From NCBI RefSeq assembly GCF_035989285.1, contig NZ_CP108513.1, positions 9,982,001 through 10,046,000 on the forward strand: 64,000 bases of DNA, written 5' to 3'. The stretch is from Streptomyces sp. NBC_01235 (GTDB lineage Bacteria > Actinomycetota > Actinomycetes > Streptomycetales > Streptomycetaceae). Within the stretch, counting starts at the first letter, position 1, and every line of letters starts with the position of its first letter. The notes below the pieces were generated by a model that was not told the origin of the DNA, made no database searches, and saw only the letters and a list, made by a program, of their open reading frames with translations. A program made the position numbers and the translations under genes. Positions 27,236 through 36,216 of this stretch are shown here, piece by piece.

Positions 27236-28362
27236 TGAAGTACATCGACGAGTTCCAGGACCCGGAGCTGGCGCGTCGGCTCCTCGACGACATCCACGCC
27301 ACGGTGACCAGGCCGTGGGCGCTGATGGAGGTGTGCGGAGGGCAGACGCACAGCATCATCCGCCACGGCATCGACCAGCTTCTGCCCAAGGAGGTCGAAC
27401 TGATCCACGGGCCGGGCTGCCCCGTGTGCGTGACCCCGCTGGAGGTCATCGACAAGGCCCTGGAGATCGCCTCCCGACCGGAGGTGATCTTCTGTTCCTT
27501 CGGCGACATGCTGCGCGTGCCGGGCACGGGCCGGGACCTGTTCCAGGTCCGCGGGGAGGGCGGCGACGTGCGCGTCGTCTACTCGCCGCTCGACGCGCTG
27601 CGGATCGCGCAGCAGAACCCGGACCGCGAGGTGGTGTTCTTCGGCATCGGCTTCGAGACGACGGCGCCCCCCAACGCCATGACGGTCCATCAGGCCCGGA
27701 AGCTGGGCATCCCGAACTTCAGCATGCTGGTGTCCCATGTCCGCGTGCCGCCCGCCATCGAGGCGATCATGTCCTCGCCGAGCTGCCGGGTACAGGGCTT
27801 CCTCGCGGCCGGCCACGTCTGCAGCGTGATGGGCGTGGAGGAGTACCCGGAACTGGCGGAGCGCTTCCGCGTCCCGATCGTCGTGACGGGCTTCGAGCCA
27901 CTGGACATCCTCGAAGGCGTGCGCCGGGCCGTCCGCCAGCTGGAACGCGGTGAGCACACCGTCGACAACGCCTACGCCCGTGCCGTCCGCCCGGAGGGCA
28001 ACCCGGCCGCCCGGGCCATGCTGGAGGACGTCTTCGAGGCCACCGACCGGGCCTGGCGCGGCATCGGGGTGATCCCCGACAGCGGCTGGCGGCTGTCGTC
28101 GAAGTACCGCGACCACGACGCCGAGCACCGCTTCCCGGTCGGCGGAATCCGGACGGCCGAACCCGCCGAGTGCCGCAGCGGAGAAGTCCTCCAGGGGCTG
28201 CTCAAGCCGCACGAGTGCGAGGCCTTCGGTACTTTGTGCACCCCTCGCACCCCCCTGGGAGCCACCATGGTCTCCAGCGAGGGCGCCTGCGCGGCGTACT
28301 ACCTCTACCGGCGTCTGGACATGCCCACGACCACGGCCCGGGAGGCGAGCCCCGTTGTCTGA
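27235..28362 (+). CDS. hypD: Hydrogenase formation protein HypD
   Basis: This is the 375-residue Fe-S scaffold on which the Fe(CN)2CO centre is built. Family motifs present are [37 protein letters not shown] and the Fe-S ligands in CSVMG and the C-terminal [14 protein letters not shown] region. It starts with GTG at 27235, overlapping the hypC stop by one base. HypE begins 8 bp before its stop. Confidence 0.95.
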   Translation: MKYIDEFQDPELARRLLDDIHATVTRPWALMEVCGGQTHSIIRHGIDQLLPKEVELIHGPGCPVCVTPLEVIDKALEIASRPEVIFCSFGDMLRVPGTGRDLFQVRGEGGDVRVVYSPLDALRIAQQNPDREVVFFGIGFETTAPPNAMTVHQARKLGIPNFSMLVSHVRVPPAIEAIMSSPSCRVQGFLAAGHVCSVMGVEEYPELAERFRVPIVVTGFEPLDILEGVRRAVRQLERGEHTVDNAYARAVRPEGNPAARAMLEDVFEATDRAWRGIGVIPDSGWRLSSKYRDHDAEHRFPVGGIRTAEPAECRSGEVLQGLLKPHECEAFGTLCTPRTPLGATMVSSEGACAAYYLYRRLDMPTTTAREASPVV

Positions 28363-29434
28363 CACCACCGATCTCCCCGCCGCCGCCCTCGACATCGAGG
28401 CGTGGACCTGCCCGGCACCGGTGCGCGACCGGCCGCGCGTCGTCATGGGCCACGGCGGTGGCGGAGTCCTTTCCGCCGAGCTGGTCCAGCAGATCTTCGC
28501 GCCCGCCTTCGGGGGCGAAGTGCTCGCCCAGATGGGTGACGCCGCCGTCCTCTCCCTGGGCGGTGCCCGGCTGGCGTTCTCCACCGACTCCTACGTGGTG
28601 CGGCCGCTGTTCTTCCCCGGCGGCAGCATCGGCGACCTGGCGGTCAACGGCACCGTCAACGACCTCGCCATGAGCGGAGCCCGCGCCGCCTACCTCTCCT
28701 GCGGCTTCATCCTGGAGGAGGGCGTCGAGCTGGACGCGGTCACGCGGGTGTCCGAGGCGCTGGGGGCGGCCGCGCGCACCGCCGGTGTGGAGGTGGCCAC
28801 CGGCGACACCAAGGTGGTGGAGGCAGGCCACGGCGACGGGATCTTCATCAACACGGCGGGCATCGGTCTCGTCCCGGCGGGCGTCGATCTGCGTCCTCAG
28901 CGGGTCGTCCCCGGCGACGTCGTGATCGTCAGCGGCGCCATCGGCGTCCACGGGGTGGCGATCATGAGCGTGCGCGAGGGCCTGGAATTCGGAGTGGAGA
29001 TCAAGAGCGACTGCGCGGCGCTCGGCGGCCTCGTGGACGCCATGCTCGCCGTCACCCCGGACCTGCACGTGCTGCGCGATCCCACCCGAGGCGGCCTGGC
29101 GGCCTCGCTCAACGAGATCGCGGCGGCCTCCGGCACCGGGGTGGTCATCCGGGAACGCGACGTCCCGGTCCCGCCGGCCGTGGCCAACGCCTGCGCCATC
29201 CTCGGCCTGGACCCCATGTACATCGCCAACGAGGGCAAGCTGGTGGCCTTCGTCCCGCGCGAGCACGCCGACGCCGTCCTGGAGGCGATGCGAGCCCATC
29301 CGCTGGGCGCGGACTCCGTGATCATCGGTGAGGCCGTCGAGGCGCATCCCGGCATGGTCGTGGCCCGGACCGGCCTGGGGGGAACGCGGGTGGTCGATCT
29401 GCCGATCGGGGAGCAACTGCCCCGGATCTGCTGA
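28355..29434 (+). CDS. hypE: Hydrogenase expression/formation protein HypE
   Basis: This 359-residue ATPase dehydrates the thiocarboxamide to thiocyanate, giving the cyanide ligands. It has the PurM-like fold ([54 protein letters not shown]) and ends with the invariant PRIC, whose C-terminal Cys is carbamoylated by HypF. The start is a TTG at 28355 with GGGAGGCGAG upstream, overlapping hypD by 8 bp. It is the last gene of the locus. Confidence 0.95.
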   Translation: MSDTTDLPAAALDIEAWTCPAPVRDRPRVVMGHGGGGVLSAELVQQIFAPAFGGEVLAQMGDAAVLSLGGARLAFSTDSYVVRPLFFPGGSIGDLAVNGTVNDLAMSGARAAYLSCGFILEEGVELDAVTRVSEALGAAARTAGVEVATGDTKVVEAGHGDGIFINTAGIGLVPAGVDLRPQRVVPGDVVIVSGAIGVHGVAIMSVREGLEFGVEIKSDCAALGGLVDAMLAVTPDLHVLRDPTRGGLAASLNEIAAASGTGVVIRERDVPVPPAVANACAILGLDPMYIANEGKLVAFVPREHADAVLEAMRAHPLGADSVIIGEAVEAHPGMVVARTGLGGTRVVDLPIGEQLPRIC

Positions 29435-29465
29435 TCCGGGCCTCGCGTGTCGAGGAACCGGCCGT

Positions 29466-29503
29466 CCACGCGCCGAACGGACCGCTGACCGGTCGGCGCG
29501 TGG
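29466..29503 (+). terminator. Terminator of the hydrogenase/hyp locus
   Basis: CCACGCGCCGA (29466-29476) and TCGGCGCGTGG (29493-29503) form a perfect 11-bp stem, with a nested GACCG/CGGTC pairing in the loop. It lies 32 bp after hypE. The rest of the 344-bp gap to the next gene (29504-29778) shows no convincing gene; a looser inverted repeat, GGCCTTCGC...GCGAAGGCC, lies near 29606-29655. Confidence 0.75.
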
Positions 29504-29778
29504 GCAGCGGGTCCTGCGGGTCGGGACCACGCCGGTCGTGGCAGAGGCGACCTTGGTGCCGCCGGGGCACTGGGGGCGGGCCCCCGCGCCCCCGGCCACC
29601 GGTGACGGCCTTCGCGAGCCTGCGCGATCTCTTCCTGGGACCGGCTGGCGAAGGCCACCACATATCGAACTTCGCCCTTGTTTCCGCAGGTCAGCGCTCT
29701 TCGGAACGGCTGGCGGTCAGAAAACCGCCGGCATCGGTCGGAGGGGTCGGTCAACCGTGGCACGGGACTGGCACCATG

Positions 29779-30810
29779 TCATGACTCCGTAGGACCTGCC
29801 GCCACGTGGTGCCGGCCGGGCAGGCCCGGAGTGCCTGGGATCGGCGTGGGAGCCGAGTGCCCGTCCAGGACCGCCGCGACATTGCGGGCGGCGAGATCCA
29901 CCATGGCCGCACGAGTCGCCTCCGTCGCCGAACCGACGTGCGGCAGTACCACCAAGTGCGGCTCGGCGAAGAGCGGGTCGGAAGGATCCGTGCGCGGTTC
30001 GTCGGTCATCACGTCCAGTCCGGCCGAGTGCAGTTCCCCGCGGCGCAGCGCCACCAGCAGGGCGTCTTCGTCCACGACTCCGCCGCGACCGGTGTTGACC
30101 AATGTCGAGGTCGGTTTCATCAGAGCGAGTTCGGCGGCGCCGATCATGCTCTTGGTCTCTGCCGTCAGCGGGGTGTGCACGGACACCACGTCGCTGGTCC
30201 GCAGAAGTTCGTCGAACGGCACCCAGCGGGACAGTTCGTCGTCCTCCTTGCGCCGCGGGTGGTGGTGCTGCACGCGCATGCCGAAACCGGCGGCCCTTCG
30301 GGCGACGGCACGGGCGATCCGGCCGTAGCCGATCAGGCCGAGGGTGGCCCCGTGCACGTCGAGCCCCAGGAACGCGTCCATGCGGAAGGCGCCCCATGCG
30401 CCGCGGCGCAGCGCGTCCATGCCGGCGGGCAGGCGGCGCCTGGCCATGAGGATCAGCGCCATCGCCACGTCGGCGGTGGTGTCCGCGAGTACGTCGGGGG
30501 TGTGGGTGACGACGACGCCGCGCTCCACGGCGGCTGTCACGTCGACGCTGTCGTAGCCCATCGACGCAAGAGCGACGACCCGCAGGCCGGGGCCCGCCGC
30601 GTCGAGCAGTGTGGCGTCGACGCGGTCAGTGCCGAGGACGAGCAGGCCCTCGCAGCCCCGGACCAGCCCGGCCAGCTCGGCGGGTGCCGGCGGCGCGGCC
30701 TCCGGCCAGGCGGTGACATCGAAACGGGCGGCGAGTCGCCCGACGCCGTCTCCCGGAAGGCCGGTGCGGCTGACCACTACAAGGGGGCGGCGGGAGGGCG
30801 TGCCGGACAT
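29779..30810 (-). CDS. D-isomer-specific 2-hydroxyacid dehydrogenase
   Basis: This is a 343-residue NAD(P)-dependent reductase of the glyoxylate/hydroxypyruvate/2-ketogluconate type. The Rossmann motif is GLIGYGRIARAVA. The catalytic Arg (NTGRGGVVDEDAL), Glu (DEP) and His (LPHVGSAT) are all present. It is the last gene of the minus-strand idonate/gluconate operon, so reduction of a 2-keto-sugar acid is the likeliest role. The last ~30 residues, Pro/His-rich, extend beyond the usual end. Confidence 0.88.
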   Translation of the reverse strand: MSGTPSRRPLVVVSRTGLPGDGVGRLAARFDVTAWPEAAPPAPAELAGLVRGCEGLLVLGTDRVDATLLDAAGPGLRVVALASMGYDSVDVTAAVERGVVVTHTPDVLADTTADVAMALILMARRRLPAGMDALRRGAWGAFRMDAFLGLDVHGATLGLIGYGRIARAVARRAAGFGMRVQHHHPRRKEDDELSRWVPFDELLRTSDVVSVHTPLTAETKSMIGAAELALMKPTSTLVNTGRGGVVDEDALLVALRRGELHSAGLDVMTDEPRTDPSDPLFAEPHLVVLPHVGSATEATRAAMVDLAARNVAAVLDGHSAPTPIPGTPGLPGRHHVAAGPTES

Positions 30811-30886
30811 GGTGAACTCCGTTGCGGGTGAGGGGGCGGGGCTGGTGCCGGGGCGCGTGCGGCGTCGGCCGGATCCGGATGCCGCG

Positions 30887-31939
30887 TCAGGTTCCCTGCC
30901 CGCCGAAGTCCAGCAGCACCTTGCACGAGCGGGCGGGGTCGGCCGCGAGCTCGAACGCCTCCTGTACGTGGGCCACCGGCACCAAGGAGGTGACCACCGG
31001 CTCGACCGCGAGGCGGCCGTCGGCCAGTGCGCGGAGGACCTCGGTGAGCTCGTCGTCGAAGCGGAAGGAGCCGACGAGTCGCAGTTCCCGGGTGATCAGC
31101 GCGTTGGCGGCCACCGGAGTGTCTCCGGGCGGCAGCAGGCCGAGGCCCACCACGAGGCCGCCCCGGTCGACTCCGTACACGCAGGTGCGCAGCCCTGCCG
31201 GGCTGCCCGAGGACTCTATGGCGATGTCCGCGGCGAGTTCGTCCAGCCGGTCGGCGTCGGCGCCGACTCGTACGGCCGAGGTGGCGCCCACCTGCTTGGC
31301 GACGGCCAGCGGAGCCTCGTGCACGTCGGTCACGGTGATCTCGGCGGCACCGGCGGCCCGGAGTGCCGCCACGACGAGGCAGCCGATGGGCCCCGCTCCG
31401 GTGACCAGCACCCTCTTGCCGCGCACGTCGCCGGCCTGTCGTACGGCATGCCAGGCGACCGCGGCGGGCTCGGCCACCGCGGCCAGCCGCAGGTCGAGGC
31501 CCTCCGGCAGTGCGAGCACCCGCTCGGCGGGTACGACGAGGACGTCGGCGAAGCCGCCCTGTACATGGGGGTTCCTGGCGGCACTTCCCAAGTAGCCGGT
31601 GTCCAGGCAGGTGTTGCGTCGCCCGGCGAGGCACTGCCGGCACCTCCCGCAGGATGCCAGCGGGTGCACGGCCACCGGTGTCCCCGGCGGCGGCGCCTGG
31701 GTGCCGGGGCCCGCCTCGCGCACCCGGCCCACGATTTCGTGGCCGAGCACCAGGGGTTCGCGAAGCCGGAACTCACCCACCGCGCCGTGGCGCCAGTAGT
31801 GCAGGTCGGAGCCGCAGATGCCGCCGTACCGGATGTCGACCGCGACCTCGCCCGGGCCGGGCACCGGTACCGGGCGATCCTCCAGGCGGAGGTCGCCAGC
31901 GCCGTGCGCCACCACGGCCCGCATCGTCGCTGAGTCCAT
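30887..31939 (-). CDS. idnD: L-idonate 5-dehydrogenase (zinc-dependent alcohol dehydrogenase family)
   Basis: This is a 350-residue medium-chain dehydrogenase. The catalytic zinc ligands are in CGSDLHYW and LGHEIVG, and the structural zinc site is CGRCRQCLAGRRNTC. The coenzyme motif is VTGAGPIGCLV. Close resemblance to L-idonate 5-dehydrogenases, with a gluconate 5-dehydrogenase upstream, supports oxidation of L-idonate to 5-ketogluconate. The ATG at 31924 (MRAVV) is an alternative to that at 31939 and would shorten the protein by five residues. Confidence 0.85.
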   Translation of the reverse strand: MDSATMRAVVAHGAGDLRLEDRPVPVPGPGEVAVDIRYGGICGSDLHYWRHGAVGEFRLREPLVLGHEIVGRVREAGPGTQAPPPGTPVAVHPLASCGRCRQCLAGRRNTCLDTGYLGSAARNPHVQGGFADVLVVPAERVLALPEGLDLRLAAVAEPAAVAWHAVRQAGDVRGKRVLVTGAGPIGCLVVAALRAAGAAEITVTDVHEAPLAVAKQVGATSAVRVGADADRLDELAADIAIESSGSPAGLRTCVYGVDRGGLVVGLGLLPPGDTPVAANALITRELRLVGSFRFDDELTEVLRALADGRLAVEPVVTSLVPVAHVQEAFELAADPARSCKVLLDFGGQGT

Positions 31940-32033
31940 GTTCTCGTCCCGCTCTCTGCCGAACGCTTCGGCTGCTTCTGTCGGTTGCGTGCAGTGGATG
32001 GCAGTGGATGGCAGTGGGGGCGTGGACAGGGGG

Positions 32034-32807
32034 TCAGACGACCGCGGTCAGTCCGCCGTCGACGGCGATCACCTGACCGTTGACGAAGTCCGACGCCGGC
32101 GCCGCGAGCCACACCAGCGTGCCGACCAGGTCCTCGACCGTGGCCCAGCGTCCGGCCGGGGTGCGGCCCCGGATCCACGAGTCGAAGGCCGGGTCGTCCA
32201 CCAGGGGCCGGGTCAGCTCGGTGACCACATAACCGGGGGCGAGCGCGTTGACGGTCAGTCCGGATCCGGCCCACTCCGCGCACATGCTGCGCGTCAGCAT
32301 GGCCAGCCCGCCCTTGGAGGCCGCATAGGCGGCGATGCCGGGCCGGGCCAGCCAGGTCTGGACGGAGCAGATGTTGACGATCTTTCCGTGGCCGCGCTCG
32401 ATCATCCCGACGGCCGCCGTGCGGCCGACCAGGAAGGCGCTCGTGAGGTTGGTGTGCAGCACCCGCTCGAAGTTCTCCGCGGAGACCTCCAGCATCGGCT
32501 CGCGGTGCTGCACGCCGGTGTTGTTGACGAGGATGTCCAGCGGGCCCAGGCCGTCCTCGATCTCCCGGACCGCCCGTTGCACGGCCCTGTCGTCGGTGAC
32601 GTCGAAGGCCGCCGTGTGCACCTTGGCCCCGGTCTTCTCGGCCAGTTCCTGCCGGGCGCGCTCCAGCGCCCCGGCGTCGCGGCCGTTCAGGACGACTTCA
32701 GCGCCCGCTTCGGCCAGTCCGGTGGCGAGGGCGGCTCCGATGCCTTTGCTGGAGCCGGTCACCAGGGCGCGGCGGCCGGCGAGGTCGAACAGGGCGGGAG
32801 CCTTCAC
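32034..32807 (-). CDS. idnO: SDR-family gluconate 5-dehydrogenase
   Basis: This is a 257-residue short-chain dehydrogenase. The cofactor motif is TGSSKGIG, with NNTG following, and the catalytic Ser-Tyr-Lys are in ICSVQTW and YAASKGG. It would interconvert 5-ketogluconate and gluconate, feeding the divergent gluconokinase. It starts with GTG in a GTGA overlap with the upstream dehydrogenase gene. Confidence 0.87.
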   Translation of the reverse strand: MKAPALFDLAGRRALVTGSSKGIGAALATGLAEAGAEVVLNGRDAGALERARQELAEKTGAKVHTAAFDVTDDRAVQRAVREIEDGLGPLDILVNNTGVQHREPMLEVSAENFERVLHTNLTSAFLVGRTAAVGMIERGHGKIVNICSVQTWLARPGIAAYAASKGGLAMLTRSMCAEWAGSGLTVNALAPGYVVTELTRPLVDDPAFDSWIRGRTPAGRWATVEDLVGTLVWLAAPASDFVNGQVIAVDGGLTAVV

Positions 32808-33688
32808 GGCCGTACCTCCAAGGGAGCGTAGTAGTGCATCAGCGCGGCGTTGTCGGCGTCGCCGTGGCCGGCTGCGGCGAGCCAGCGGTGCAGTTCGGCG
32901 ACGGCGGTGGTGACCGGCAGTGGCACGCCCGCGGAGCGCGCGTGGTCGCGGGCGGAGTCGAGATCCTTGACCATGTTGCTGATCCGCCCGGTGGGGGAGA
33001 GGTCGGCCTCGGCGAACTTGACGAAGAACTCCTGCAGGAGTGCTGAGTCGGCCCTGCCTCCGGTGAGCGCGGTGAGCACCTGCCGGGACGGAAGGCCGGC
33101 CGCCCGCACCAGGGCGGCCGCCTCGGCGAGCGCGGCGAATCCGCAGCCGACCAGCACCTGGTTGACGGCCTTGACCAGCTGACCGGAACCGGCGGGGCCG
33201 AGGTGCGTCAGCCGGGACGCCAGAGCGCCGAGGACGGGGAGCGCGCGTTCGACGTGCTCCACCTCGCCACCGAGCATCAACGTCAGCTCGCCGCGCTTGA
33301 CGGCCGGTGCGCCGCCCGACAGCGGGGCGTCGACCCAGCCGGCGCCCAACTTCGCGGCACGCTCGGCGAACTCGCGCGTGCGGCCGGGGTCGACGCTCGA
33401 CATGTCGATCACCAGCACGCCGTCCGGAGCCGCGCTCAGGATCCCGCCCGGTCCGAAGACCGCCCGCTCCACGATCTCCGCGGTGTTGAGGGAGAGGATC
33501 ACCACACCCGACGTGGAGAGCAGGGCGGGTGACTGCGCCGTGGCGGCCCCCTCCAGGGCGAGTTCCGCGACGGCCTCCGGCCGGATGTCGTAGACGCGTA
33601 CCGCGCGCTCGCAGCCGAGCAGTCGTCGCGCGATGGCGGAGCCCATGACTCCGAGCCCGGCCACGCCGACCTCTGTATCTCCTGACAC
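32804..33688 (-). CDS. 2-hydroxy-3-oxopropionate reductase/3-hydroxyisobutyrate dehydrogenase-like enzyme
   Basis: This is a 294-residue beta-hydroxyacid dehydrogenase. Family features are VGVAGLGVMGSAIARRL (NAD(P)), DAPLSGGAPAVKRGELTLMLGG (substrate) and the catalytic Lys in KAVNQVLVG. The GTG at 33688 has AGGAGGT just upstream and directly precedes the Rossmann motif. Longer in-frame starts to 33817 would cross the promoter. It is the first gene of the minus-strand operon. Tartronate-semialdehyde reductase activity is possible, but the substrate is not determined by sequence. Confidence 0.86.
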   Translation of the reverse strand: MSGDTEVGVAGLGVMGSAIARRLLGCERAVRVYDIRPEAVAELALEGAATAQSPALLSTSGVVILSLNTAEIVERAVFGPGGILSAAPDGVLVIDMSSVDPGRTREFAERAAKLGAGWVDAPLSGGAPAVKRGELTLMLGGEVEHVERALPVLGALASRLTHLGPAGSGQLVKAVNQVLVGCGFAALAEAAALVRAAGLPSRQVLTALTGGRADSALLQEFFVKFAEADLSPTGRISNMVKDLDSARDHARSAGVPLPVTTAVAELHRWLAAAGHGDADNAALMHYYAPLEVRP

Positions 33689-33711
33689 CTGACCTCCTGG
33701 ACGAAATGCTG

Positions 33712-33725
33712 TACTGAAAACAGTA
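33712..33725. promoter_or_regulatory. Inverted-repeat operator between the idonate operon and gluconokinase
   Basis: TACTG-AAAA-CAGTA is a perfect 5-bp inverted repeat in a strikingly AT-rich stretch, 24 bp before the minus-strand GTG. ATGCTGTAC (33706-33714) overlaps it and recurs on the other strand at 33800-33792, inside ATGCT...AGCAT (33784-33800). This arrangement suits a repressor controlling both divergent units; the regulator is not identified. Confidence 0.45.
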
Positions 33726-33801
33726 TATTGGTCAATGGGTAGCGAGAAGGCAATGGATTCCGCTGGCATCTGTGTGAATCCACATGCTCGCGTACAGCAT
33801 C

Positions 33802-33830
33802 TTGGCATCGGTTCCACATGCTGTTAGCGT
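33802..33830 (+). promoter_or_regulatory. Candidate promoter of gluconokinase
   Basis: TTGGCA (33802-33807), 17 bases, then TAGCGT (33825-33830) is a good housekeeping-type promoter about 33 bp before the ATG. CATGCTGTT overlaps the spacer and -10, so binding there would block it. Confidence 0.55.
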
Positions 33831-33863
33831 CCCGACGTCTACAGAGCCGAAACGGAGACCGCC

Positions 33864-35360
33864 ATGAACGAGGTCGGCGAGGTGGTGCTCGGCATCGACC
33901 TGGGCACCACCGCCACCAAGGTGGTCGCGGTGAACGCCGCTTACCGCCCGGTGTGGACCGTCGAACGCCCGGCCCCGCTGCGCGCGGGGCGGGACGGTGA
34001 AGCCGTCCACGACCCCGCGACCGTGCTCGCCGGGGCCGCCGACGCGGTGCGCGAGAGTGCGGAGCACTGCGCGCGACGGGGACTTACCGTGCGGGGGCTG
34101 TCCTTCAGCGCGGCCCTCCATACACTGCTCGCCCTCGATTCCTCCGGCGAACCGCTCACCCCCGCCCTGAGCTGGGCCGACACCCGGGCGGCCGACATCG
34201 CCCGGCGGCTGCGTTCCGAGCGCGGGGAGGCACTCCACCGGGCGACCGGCACACCCGTGCACCCCATGGCACCGGTGGCCAAGCTCGCCTGGTTCGCCGC
34301 GCACGAGCCGGACCTGTTCCGGCGCACGGCCGCCTGGTGCGGCATGAAGGACTACGTCCTGGCCCGGTTCACCGGCCGACTGGTCACCGACCTCTCGTGC
34401 GCCTCCGCGAGCGGGCTGCTGGACATCCACACCGCCGAATGGCACGGGCCCGCGCTGGAGGCCGCCGGAGTAGCGGGCGAACGACTTCCCGAACTCGTGT
34501 CGCCGACCACCGCCTTCCCGTTGTTGCCCGGGCCGGCCGCCGCGCTGGGCCTGCCCGCCGGACTGCCCGTGGTCGCCGGCGCCGGTGACGGACCGCTCGC
34601 CAACCTCGCCGTCGGTGCCACGGCCCCTGCCACCGCCGCGCTGTCCCTGGGCACCAGCGGCGCCCTCCGCGTCGTACGCGAGCGGCCGGGCGTGGACGAC
34701 AGGTGCCGTGTGTTCTGCTATCACCTCGCCGACGGCCTGTGGGTGCTCGGCGGAGCGGTCAGCAACGCCGGAGTCGTCGCCCAGTGGGCCGCCGAGTCGT
34801 TCGGCGGCGTCGACGTAGCCGACCTGCTGAAGGAGGCCGCCGAGGTCGAGCCGGGTTCCGAGGGCCTGACCGCGTTGCCCCACCTCCTCGGCGAACGCGC
34901 CCCCTGGTGGGATCCCGATGCCCGCGGAGCCCTGATCGGACTGCGGCGCGGCCACGGCAGAGCCCACATGACCCGGGCCATGATCGAGGGCGTCGGACAG
35001 CAACTGGCGCTGGTTCGGGACTCGGTGGTCGCGGCAGGGGCCCCGATCGCCTCGGTGCGGGCCACGGGCGGAGCACTGCGGTCCTCGTTGTGGGCGGAGA
35101 TCGTAGCGGCGGCGCTCGACATGCCGTTGGAGATCACCGACGACACGGCCGGCTCCGGATTCGGCGCCGCACTCCTCGGCTGGCGCGCACTCGGCGCCGT
35201 GCCCCACCTCTGCGCCCTGCCCGCCGATGTCTGGGCCCGTCCGCATCGCACCGTCTTCCCGGACCCGGTCGCCGTACGGAGGATGGCGCAGACCCGGCCA
35301 TGGATGGAGCGGTGCTACGAGATGCTGCGGGACCTGTCCGCTCAGCACCGGCGCCCGTGA
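33864..35360 (+). CDS. gntK: Gluconokinase, FGGY family
   Basis: This 498-residue carbohydrate kinase phosphorylates gluconate to 6-phosphogluconate. It has the FGGY ATPase fold: GIDLGTTATKVVAV at the N-terminus, ALSWADTRA for substrate binding, the catalytic Asp in GAGDGPLANLAVG and the adenosine segment SLGTSGALRVV. The wording of ALHTLLALDSSGEPLTPALSW favours gluconokinase over xylulokinase. GGAGA lies 6 bases before the ATG. It is transcribed divergently from the idonate operon, whose product gluconate it would use. Confidence 0.88.
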   Translation: MNEVGEVVLGIDLGTTATKVVAVNAAYRPVWTVERPAPLRAGRDGEAVHDPATVLAGAADAVRESAEHCARRGLTVRGLSFSAALHTLLALDSSGEPLTPALSWADTRAADIARRLRSERGEALHRATGTPVHPMAPVAKLAWFAAHEPDLFRRTAAWCGMKDYVLARFTGRLVTDLSCASASGLLDIHTAEWHGPALEAAGVAGERLPELVSPTTAFPLLPGPAAALGLPAGLPVVAGAGDGPLANLAVGATAPATAALSLGTSGALRVVRERPGVDDRCRVFCYHLADGLWVLGGAVSNAGVVAQWAAESFGGVDVADLLKEAAEVEPGSEGLTALPHLLGERAPWWDPDARGALIGLRRGHGRAHMTRAMIEGVGQQLALVRDSVVAAGAPIASVRATGGALRSSLWAEIVAAALDMPLEITDDTAGSGFGAALLGWRALGAVPHLCALPADVWARPHRTVFPDPVAVRRMAQTRPWMERCYEMLRDLSAQHRRP

Positions 35361-35389
35361 GCGGCCACGCTCACCTGCCGTCGGCGTGC

Positions 35390-36188
35390 TCACAGGCCCC
35401 ACCTGCCCGGCCGACGCTGCGGGACAGGAGCGTGCGCCGCTCGACGCGTGACGGGCGCGGTGCCTGCGGCCCCCGCGTCCCGTCGCAGCCGCAACGCCTC
35501 CCATGCACAGGCCGGCGGCAGCGCGGCGAGCAACCCGAACGCCACGGTACAGAGCCGTGTCGGACCGGCCAGGCCGAGCTGTGAGGTGAGAGCTCCCGCC
35601 GCGCGCAGGGCCCAGGCGGCCAGGGTGACGCCCATCCCGCTCGCCGACCGGTGCACGGTGCTCGACAGGGCGTTGGCGTCCGCGGTCCGCTCCCGCCCGG
35701 TGTCGGCGAAGCCGATCGAGGCGTACGCGCTGAGCGGGACGGACCGGCACACGCCGCCCGCGAAGAGGACGGCGACCAGTGGTGCGCAGGACGGCCGGTG
35801 GCCCGACGGGCACCATCATGGCTCCGCCGATGTCCTGCACCACCCGCGCCACGACCAGCTCGGTGAGACCGTCGGCCGCCGCGCACAGCGCCGAGGCGAC
35901 GGTGCACACCGCGATCGCCCAGGCGAAGACGCGCCGGCCGCCCCAACGGTCCGCGGCCCAGCCGCTCACGGGGAGGAACGCGGCCAGAGCCACCGGATAG
36001 GCGGTCACGGTGACACCGACGGCCTCAGGCCCGGTCCCGAAGGAAGCGGCCATCTCGGGGCGGCCGTGGAGATGATCGTGGCGTCCAGGTTCTCCATGAA
36101 GAATGCCCCGGCCACCAGCAGCGTCGGCCCGCGGCGCCTCCCCGTTCGCCCGTGACTCCCTCCGGTCCGAGGCCGGTTGATCGGACAT
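35390..36188 (-). pseudogene. MFS (DHA2-like) transporter pseudogene
   Basis: Only the two ends of a 12-14-helix transporter survive. The N-terminal part is recognisable in two frames: GPTLLVAGAFFMENLDATII, then after a missing base EMAASFGTGPEAVGVTVTAY, GWAADRWGGRRVFAWAIAV and ARVVQDIGGAMMVPVG. Near 35795 the frame jumps to C-terminal sequence (VCRSVPLSAYASIGFADTG, then GVTLAAWALRAAG), so about 250 codons are deleted. It sits at the end of the minus-strand operon beginning at 40106 and was probably its transporter. The remnants cannot form a working carrier. Confidence 0.75.
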
Positions 36189-36216
36189 GGCGGTCTGGCG
36201 GTGACCCGGCTTCAGG

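Noticed and set aside
28897..29763. Minus-strand frame after hypE with a protein-like start (CGNKGEVRYVVAFASRSQEE)
   Set aside because: It soon becomes Arg/Pro-rich and overlaps hypE; no ribosome-binding site or family resemblance.
33689..33817. N-terminal extension of the 32804 dehydrogenase to 33817
   Set aside because: It would cross the AT-rich promoter/operator region, and GTG at 33688 has an excellent ribosome-binding site.
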